Shown: piece after piece, positions 59,825-64,000 of the stretch
Layout of the letters: the number at the start of each line of letters is the position of its first letter
Position numbering within the stretch: position 1 is the stretch's first letter
Source: Microlunatus kandeliicorticis
GTDB taxonomy: Bacteria; Actinomycetota; Actinomycetes; Propionibacteriales; Propionibacteriaceae
Length of the DNA stretch: 64,000 nucleotides
Direction of reading: 5' to 3'
NCBI RefSeq assembly: GCF_014137855.1
Contig: NZ_JACGWT010000001.1
Location: forward strand, 248,001-312,000
Position numbers and translations under genes: made by a program
The notes under the pieces: model-generated
What the model saw: the letters and a program-made list of their open reading frames with translations, nothing else
Told to the model about the DNA's origin: nothing
Database searches by the model: none

Positions 59825-61312
59825 GTGGCCGGACCCCGGGTGCGCCGCCTCGGCATCGCCGCGGGCGTGCTGGTGGCCGTCGCCGCGCTCGTCGTCGCGG
59901 GCCTGCTGACCGGGATCGTCCCGACCGGGCGAGCGGGCGAGATCGCCGGCACCCGGCCGTCCGCGACGAGCACCGGCGCGACCGGCGGACCGTCGGCGGT
60001 CGCGTCCGGGACGCCGACCGGTGTGCCCAGCCCGGCGCTGCCGTCCGGGGGTCCGGACACGCCCGCCCCGGTGCTGGCCCCGGTCAGCGGCGACGCCGGG
60101 CTCGACGGCTCGGAGCTCGCGGACCGGATCCGGTCGGTCAGCACCAAGGGGCTCAAGGGGAAGGTCGGGATCGCGGTCGCCGACCTGGCCAGCGGCAAGG
60201 TCGCCTGGTCCCAGAACGGCCGCACCGGGTTCGCGCCCGCGTCGACCACCAAGCTGCTCACCACCACGGCGGCGCTCGACCTGCTCGGCCCCGACCACCG
60301 CTTCACCACCTCGGTCACGCTGAGCGGCAAGCGGGTGGTGCTGGTCGGCGGCGGCGACCCCTACCTGGCGGCGAAGACCGACAGCTCCAGCTATCCGGCC
60401 CGGCCGTCGCTCCAGCAGCTGGCTGCCAGCACCGCGACGGCGCTCAAGGCCCGCAAGCTGACCACGGTCAGCCTCGGCTACGACGACAGCCTGTTCAGCG
60501 GGCCGTCGTGGAACCCGAAGTGGCCGGCGACGTACAGCGACCAGGTCAGCCCGATCAGCGCATTGTGGGCCGACGAAGGACGGGTCACGGGGTACAGCCC
60601 GGGACCGCGGGTCTCCGACCCGCCGCTGGAGGCGGCCAAGGACTTCGCCGGCTATCTCGAGAAGCAGGGGATCGAGGTCACCGGCACGCCGTCGAGCGCG
60701 GACGCCCCGGGATCGGCGGCCGCGCCGACCGGGGTGATCGCCTCGATCCGGTCGCTGCCGCTGTCGATGATCGTCGAGCGGCTGTTGACCTTCAGCGACA
60801 ACGACGCCGCCGAGGTGGTGTTCCGGCAGGCCGCGCTGGCCGCCGGCCAGCCCGGCAGCTTCACCGGCGGCCAGAAGGCGGTGCACGCCACCCTGGTCAA
60901 GCTCGGGGTCTGGGTGCCGGGCACGGTGATCTGGGACGGCAGCGGGCTGACCCGGCAGACCCGGGTCGCACCCGACACGATGGTCAAGGTGATCGGGATC
61001 GCCGCGGGGGAGGGGACGCTCGCCGATCCCGCGCTCCGCCCGGTGCTCACCGGGATGCCGGTGGCCGGTGCGGCCGGCAGCCTGCTGCAGAGCCACGGCC
61101 GGTACGTGGCCAGCGGCACCGGTGCCGCCCTCGGGCTGGTCCGGGCCAAGACCGGCACGCTGACCGGGGTGCACGCGCTCGCGGGCTACGTCCGCACCCG
61201 CAGCGGAGCCACCGCCGTGTTCGACCTGGTGATCAACGACACCACCACCGACTACGCGGCCGAGGTCTACCTGCAGCGGGTCACCGCCGCGATCACCGGC
61301 TGCGGCTGCTGA
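59825..61312 (+). CDS. dacB: D-alanyl-D-alanine carboxypeptidase, PBP4 (S13) family
   Basis: A 495-aa membrane-anchored peptidoglycan enzyme. One TM helix (about 8-30) and a Pro/Ser/Thr-rich linker precede the S13 domain. Active-site motifs: SxxK in 'APASTTKLL', SxN in 'LTFSDNDAAEV' and KTG in 'VRAKTGTLTG'. It removes or transfers D-Ala. Start choice: GTG 59825 with GGAG four bases upstream gives a normal TM start. An earlier GTG at 59696 would add 43 polar residues but lies directly after TATGAT (59690-59695), a probable -10 box, so transcription would begin after it. Confidence 0.88.
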   Translation: MAGPRVRRLGIAAGVLVAVAALVVAGLLTGIVPTGRAGEIAGTRPSATSTGATGGPSAVASGTPTGVPSPALPSGGPDTPAPVLAPVSGDAGLDGSELADRIRSVSTKGLKGKVGIAVADLASGKVAWSQNGRTGFAPASTTKLLTTTAALDLLGPDHRFTTSVTLSGKRVVLVGGGDPYLAAKTDSSSYPARPSLQQLAASTATALKARKLTTVSLGYDDSLFSGPSWNPKWPATYSDQVSPISALWADEGRVTGYSPGPRVSDPPLEAAKDFAGYLEKQGIEVTGTPSSADAPGSAAAPTGVIASIRSLPLSMIVERLLTFSDNDAAEVVFRQAALAAGQPGSFTGGQKAVHATLVKLGVWVPGTVIWDGSGLTRQTRVAPDTMVKVIGIAAGEGTLADPALRPVLTGMPVAGAAGSLLQSHGRYVASGTGAALGLVRAKTGTLTGVHALAGYVRTRSGATAVFDLVINDTTTDYAAEVYLQRVTAAITGCGC

Positions 61313-61662
61313 ATCCGGTGCGGGTCGGTGCGGAGGCCCCACCCGTGAACGATCGTCTGCCGTCTGACGCGTGCCACCCGTTGTCCGGTCGGCGGCACTG
61401 CGCCTTCGGTACACTCGTGCTTCACTCGGCGGCCTTGCCGGAGTCGCCGGGTGGACCGTTCGATCCCTTTTCGACCTCCCGTCGAGGATCAAGGACGGCT
61501 CGCGAGCTTCTGTCCCCCCGCCGCGCACCGTGGCCAGCACGAGGACGTCGACGCACATGTCCGGCGCATTGGTGCGACGGTGCCACGGCACCCGCCCCGG
61601 CCCCGGGTCGGGATGCGGTGGCGTCACCGTCGGGCCGTGGAGCTGGCCAGGGGAGGACGTTC
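61313..61662 (+). promoter_or_regulatory. Intergenic region with a candidate promoter for the DUF1972-type gene
   Basis: 350 bp without a supported gene. TACACT (61410-61415) in TTCGGTACACTCGTGC is the best -10 candidate. GGTGC-CACG-GCACC (61579-61592) is a small hairpin. The ribosome site AGGGGAGGA precedes GTG 61663. Confidence 0.4.
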
Positions 61663-62892
61663 GTGCGCATCGCCATGATCGGGACGCGAGGAGTACCCGC
61701 TCGCTACGGCGGATTCGAGACATGTGTCGAGGAGGTCGGCTCACGGCTGGCCGAGGCAGGCCACCAGGTCGTGGTGTTCTGTCGGTCCGGTAACGGACAC
61801 GCAGAGGACCCGGTTGGAGAGCAGCCCGCCCGCTACCGTGGGATGGAGCTCGTCTGGCTCCCGGCGGTTCACCGACGTGCTCTCGAGACTCTGAGCCACA
61901 CAGCACGGTCAGTGCTCCACCCTGCTCTGTCAGGGAGTGATGTCGCCTTGGTCTTCAACGCGGCGAACGCCCCTCTCCTGCCTGTGCTCCGGGCGCGACG
62001 GATCCCGGTCGCCACACACGTCGACGGGCTGGAGTGGAAACGCGCCAAGTGGTCAGGCTTGGGTGCCCGCTATTACCGAGCGGCCGAGAGTCTTGCGGTG
62101 AGCTGGTCGAACGCGCTGATCGCCGACGCCGCCGGCATCGTCGAGTACTACAACTCGGAGTTCGGCGTCGAAACCCGCCTGATCGCCTACGGGGCGCCGA
62201 TCACCGACCGGAGCGATCTCGGTAGGCTCGACGACCTCGATCTGCCGGCAGGCAAGTTCCATCTCCTGGTTGCCCGCTTCGAACCTGAGAACCACGTGCT
62301 CGAGATCGTGCAGGGTTATGTTCGTAGTCGGGCCGAGCTCCCGCTCGTGGTGGTAGGTTCCGCTCCCTACTCGGCGTCTTACACCCAGGCGGTCCGCGCG
62401 GCTGCGGATCGCCGCGTCCGCTTCCTCGGCGGGATCTGGGACCAGGAGCAGCTCGATCAGCTCTATGCCGGTGCACTCACCTATCTCCACGGGCACTCGG
62501 TCGGTGGCACCAACCCGTCGCTGCTTCGGGCAGCCGGGGCAGCTGCGTACACGATCGCCTACGACGTCGGGTTCAACCGGGAGGTGCTCGAGCAGTTCGG
62601 TGACTACTTCCGAACTCCTGACGACGTCGCCGCCCTCGTCGAAGCAGCGGAGGCCCAGCCGTCTCGAGTCACGGACCGCGGCCTTCTGCTGCAGTCAGCC
62701 GCGCGACGTTACGACTGGGACGAGGTTGCTTCCGCCTACGCGCTCCTCTGTGAGGACCTGGCCGGCCGTCGAGCGCGCCTCCGTGGCTGGACCCGCGGGG
62801 TGCGGAGGGGGGCCGCCGCCGGTGCGACTTCTGGCTCGAACGTCGTGGCCGGGCTCGCGGCCCGCGGCAGAAGCACGACTCGCGGAGCGTGA
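61663..62892 (+). CDS. DUF1972/GT4 glycosyltransferase, rhamnosyltransferase-like
   Basis: A 409-aa GT-B glycosyltransferase starting 'RIAMIGTRGVPARYGGFETCVEEVG', the DUF1972 entry found in rhamnosyltransferases of S-layer and EPS pathways. The donor half has 'FHLLVARFEPENHVLEIVQGY' and the late 'HGHSVGGTNPSLLRAAG' where the glutamate of GT4 is replaced by an Asn/Pro block. GTG 61663 has AGGGGAGGA five bases upstream. Third codon positions are visibly less GC-rich than in neighbours (tct, gct, ggt, ttc mix), suggesting a different origin. Confidence 0.85.
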   Translation: MRIAMIGTRGVPARYGGFETCVEEVGSRLAEAGHQVVVFCRSGNGHAEDPVGEQPARYRGMELVWLPAVHRRALETLSHTARSVLHPALSGSDVALVFNAANAPLLPVLRARRIPVATHVDGLEWKRAKWSGLGARYYRAAESLAVSWSNALIADAAGIVEYYNSEFGVETRLIAYGAPITDRSDLGRLDDLDLPAGKFHLLVARFEPENHVLEIVQGYVRSRAELPLVVVGSAPYSASYTQAVRAAADRRVRFLGGIWDQEQLDQLYAGALTYLHGHSVGGTNPSLLRAAGAAAYTIAYDVGFNREVLEQFGDYFRTPDDVAALVEAAEAQPSRVTDRGLLLQSAARRYDWDEVASAYALLCEDLAGRRARLRGWTRGVRRGAAAGATSGSNVVAGLAARGRSTTRGA

Positions 62893-63039
62893 GAAAGCTG
62901 CGCAGCTGAGTTGTCCTAGGAGATTCTTCGTCATCCGCTTGCGCGGCGCGGATCGCTGGCACGATGTTGCCGTTACCGGACGTACTCGGGCTCCTGACGG
63001 ATTCACCATCTGCCATCGAACCCCCTAGTCGTCCGGTTT

Positions 63040-63059
63040 CCTCCGGAATCTTCCGGAGG
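63040..63059 (+). promoter_or_regulatory. Hairpin in the leader of the acyltransferase gene
   Basis: CCTCCGG (63040-63046) and CCGGAGG (63053-63059) over a six-base loop, 27 bp before ATG 63086. The remaining 62893-63039 shows nothing clear. Confidence 0.4.
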
Positions 63060-63085
63060 TCCGGGGGGACACAGGAGCGGGACAG

Positions 63086-63667
63086 ATGGCGGAGAACGCC
63101 GAGGTGTTCGTGCACGCCTTGGGAGCGTGCGAGAGCGACACAGTCGGGAGCGGGACCCGGGTGTGGGCGTTCGCCCACGTGCTCAAGGGTGCCGTGGTGG
63201 GTCGCGACTGCAACGTCTGCGACGGGGCCTACGTCGAGACCGGGGCCGTGGTCGGGGACCGGGTCACGATCAAGAATCAGGTGATGATCTTCGACGGCGT
63301 CACCGTCGAGGACGACGTCTTCCTCGGCCCCGGGGTGACCTTCACCAACGACCTGAACCCGCGGGCGCGGATCAAGCGGCACGGCGACGCGTTGCTCCCG
63401 ACGCTGGTGCGGTCCGGCGCCACCCTCGGCGCCCGGGTCACCGTGGTCTGCGGCACGACCATCGGGGCGGACGCGTTCGTCGGGGCCGGCGCGGTGGTCA
63501 CCGCCGACGTGCCCGACCGGGCGTTCGTGGTCGGCAACCCGGCCCGGCGGATCGGCTGGGCCTGCGACTGCGGCCTCCGGCTGCCCGACGCGCCCGACGG
63601 CCGGCCGGCCTGCCGCTGCGGGCGCCGCTGGGCCACGGTCGGGGATCGGCTCGAGCCCGTCGGCTGA
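63086..63667 (+). CDS. Left-handed beta-helix acyltransferase, WbpD/WlbB-like
   Basis: A 193-aa hexapeptide-repeat acyltransferase. Repeats such as 'VVGRDCNVCDGAYVETGAVVGDRVTIKNQVMI' and 'GTTIGADAFVGAGAVVTADVPDRAFVVGNPARRIGW' form the left-handed helix, and 'TFTNDLNPRA' is typical of WbpD/WlbB nucleotide-sugar N-acetyltransferases. The C-terminus has two CxC pairs (CDCG and CRCG) 20 residues apart, a small zinc ribbon. It would acetylate an amino-sugar nucleotide for EPS. ATG 63086 has AGGAG upstream. Confidence 0.88.
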   Translation: MAENAEVFVHALGACESDTVGSGTRVWAFAHVLKGAVVGRDCNVCDGAYVETGAVVGDRVTIKNQVMIFDGVTVEDDVFLGPGVTFTNDLNPRARIKRHGDALLPTLVRSGATLGARVTVVCGTTIGADAFVGAGAVVTADVPDRAFVVGNPARRIGWACDCGLRLPDAPDGRPACRCGRRWATVGDRLEPVG

Positions 63668-63669
63668 TC

Positions 63670-64000
63670 ATGTACATCACCCTGCGCGGCGTCCCGGAGA
63701 CCGAGGACGCCGGTCCCGAGGCCGACGGCGCCGCGGTCGTCGACCGTCCGGGGCGTGTCGCCACCCCACGCGCCCGGCTGCGCCGCGGAGCCGTGCCCCG
63801 CACCGTGCTGGCCCTCGGGGTGGTCAGCCTGCTCACCGACGTCTCGTCGGAGTCGGTCTCGGCGGTGCTGCCGCTCTACATCACCGCGATCATGGGGATG
63901 GGGCCGCTCGCGTACGGCTTCATCGACGCGATCTACCAGGGCACCTCGGCCGCCGTGCGGCTGCTCGGCGGCTGGTGGGCCGACCGCACCCGGCGCCCGA
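63670..64000 (+). CDS. MFS transporter, N-terminal part (cut by window edge)
   Basis: The first 110 codons of a major facilitator protein; the rest is outside. 'VLALGVVSLLTDVSSESVSAVLPLYITAIMGMGPLAYGFIDAIYQGTSAAVRLLGGWWADRTRRP' holds the first two to three helices and the loop 2-3 signature. A polar, acidic 40-residue tail precedes helix 1. ATG 63670 is 2 bp after the acyltransferase stop, so the two are co-transcribed. Confidence 0.8.
   Translation, partial: MYITLRGVPETEDAGPEADGAAVVDRPGRVATPRARLRRGAVPRTVLALGVVSLLTDVSSESVSAVLPLYITAIMGMGPLAYGFIDAIYQGTSAAVRLLGGWWADRTRRP

Overview
The window is very GC-rich DNA from a high-GC Actinobacterium. Signs are frequent GTG starts, long chains of genes joined by GTGA or ATGA overlaps, and many housekeeping genes whose start codon sits 5-7 nt after a TANNNT hexamer (apparently leaderless transcripts). 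Family content (Rv2578c-type radical SAM protein, CtaG, S13 carboxypeptidase, ROK regulator) fits an actinobacterium. I cannot name the genus. I saw no rRNA, tRNA, CRISPR array or insertion sequence.

Layout. 1-17353: an exopolysaccharide (EPS) region read leftwards. A promoter near 17290, preceded by three 11-bp-phased GTKACA repeats, drives a run of overlapping genes: GT2 (16317-17201), a tandem GT2-GT2 protein, a polysaccharide pyruvyl transferase, a frameshifted GT2, a GT4 and a membrane-anchored GH16. After a 229-bp gap come a large multi-pass membrane protein, a GT14-type transferase and a Wzx-like flippase. Further left are two paralogous secreted proteins with a DUF4114-like end and two secreted GH16 paralogues, one cut by the window edge. 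17442-28942: ordinary chromosomal genes (radical SAM, SRPBCC, M20 amidohydrolase with an MHS transporter, DHFR-like reductase, SppA, aldo/keto reductase, CtaG, threonine dehydratase, ROK regulator), interrupted by a peculiar repeat block at 26350-26597. 28965-55537: a second surface-polysaccharide region. It holds a GT4, a three-gene CDP-alcohol module, four large exported proteins (two propeller-like, two beta-helix), a lipoprotein, a GT2, a second Wzx, a GT4, two Wzz/BY-kinase-like proteins, a Wzy-like polymerase and a priming sugar-phosphate transferase. 56062-61312: housekeeping genes again (SixA-like phosphatase, lone receiver domain, acetylxylan esterase family, TRM11-like methyltransferase, pyrophosphatase, PBP4-type carboxypeptidase). 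61663-64000: a DUF1972-type glycosyltransferase, a left-handed beta-helix acyltransferase and the start of an MFS transporter.

How it may work together (inference). The priming transferase puts a sugar phosphate on undecaprenyl phosphate, the GT2/GT4 enzymes extend it, the pyruvyl transferase and acyltransferase decorate it, and Wzx/Wzy/Wzz-like proteins flip, polymerise and set length. The GH16 and beta-helix proteins could trim or bind the product outside the cell, and the LamG/PKD propeller proteins could hold it at the surface. Two exported GH16 genes and one beta-helix gene share a GTGCAC-flanked palindrome upstream, which suggests one regulator. The least explained parts are that palindrome with the paired-hairpin leader of the GH16 genes, a three-arm RNA switch candidate at the priming-transferase start codon, a CDP-alcohol module containing a cytidylyltransferase without its HxGH motif, and two Wzz/BY-kinase-like proteins that both lack the Walker A lysine.
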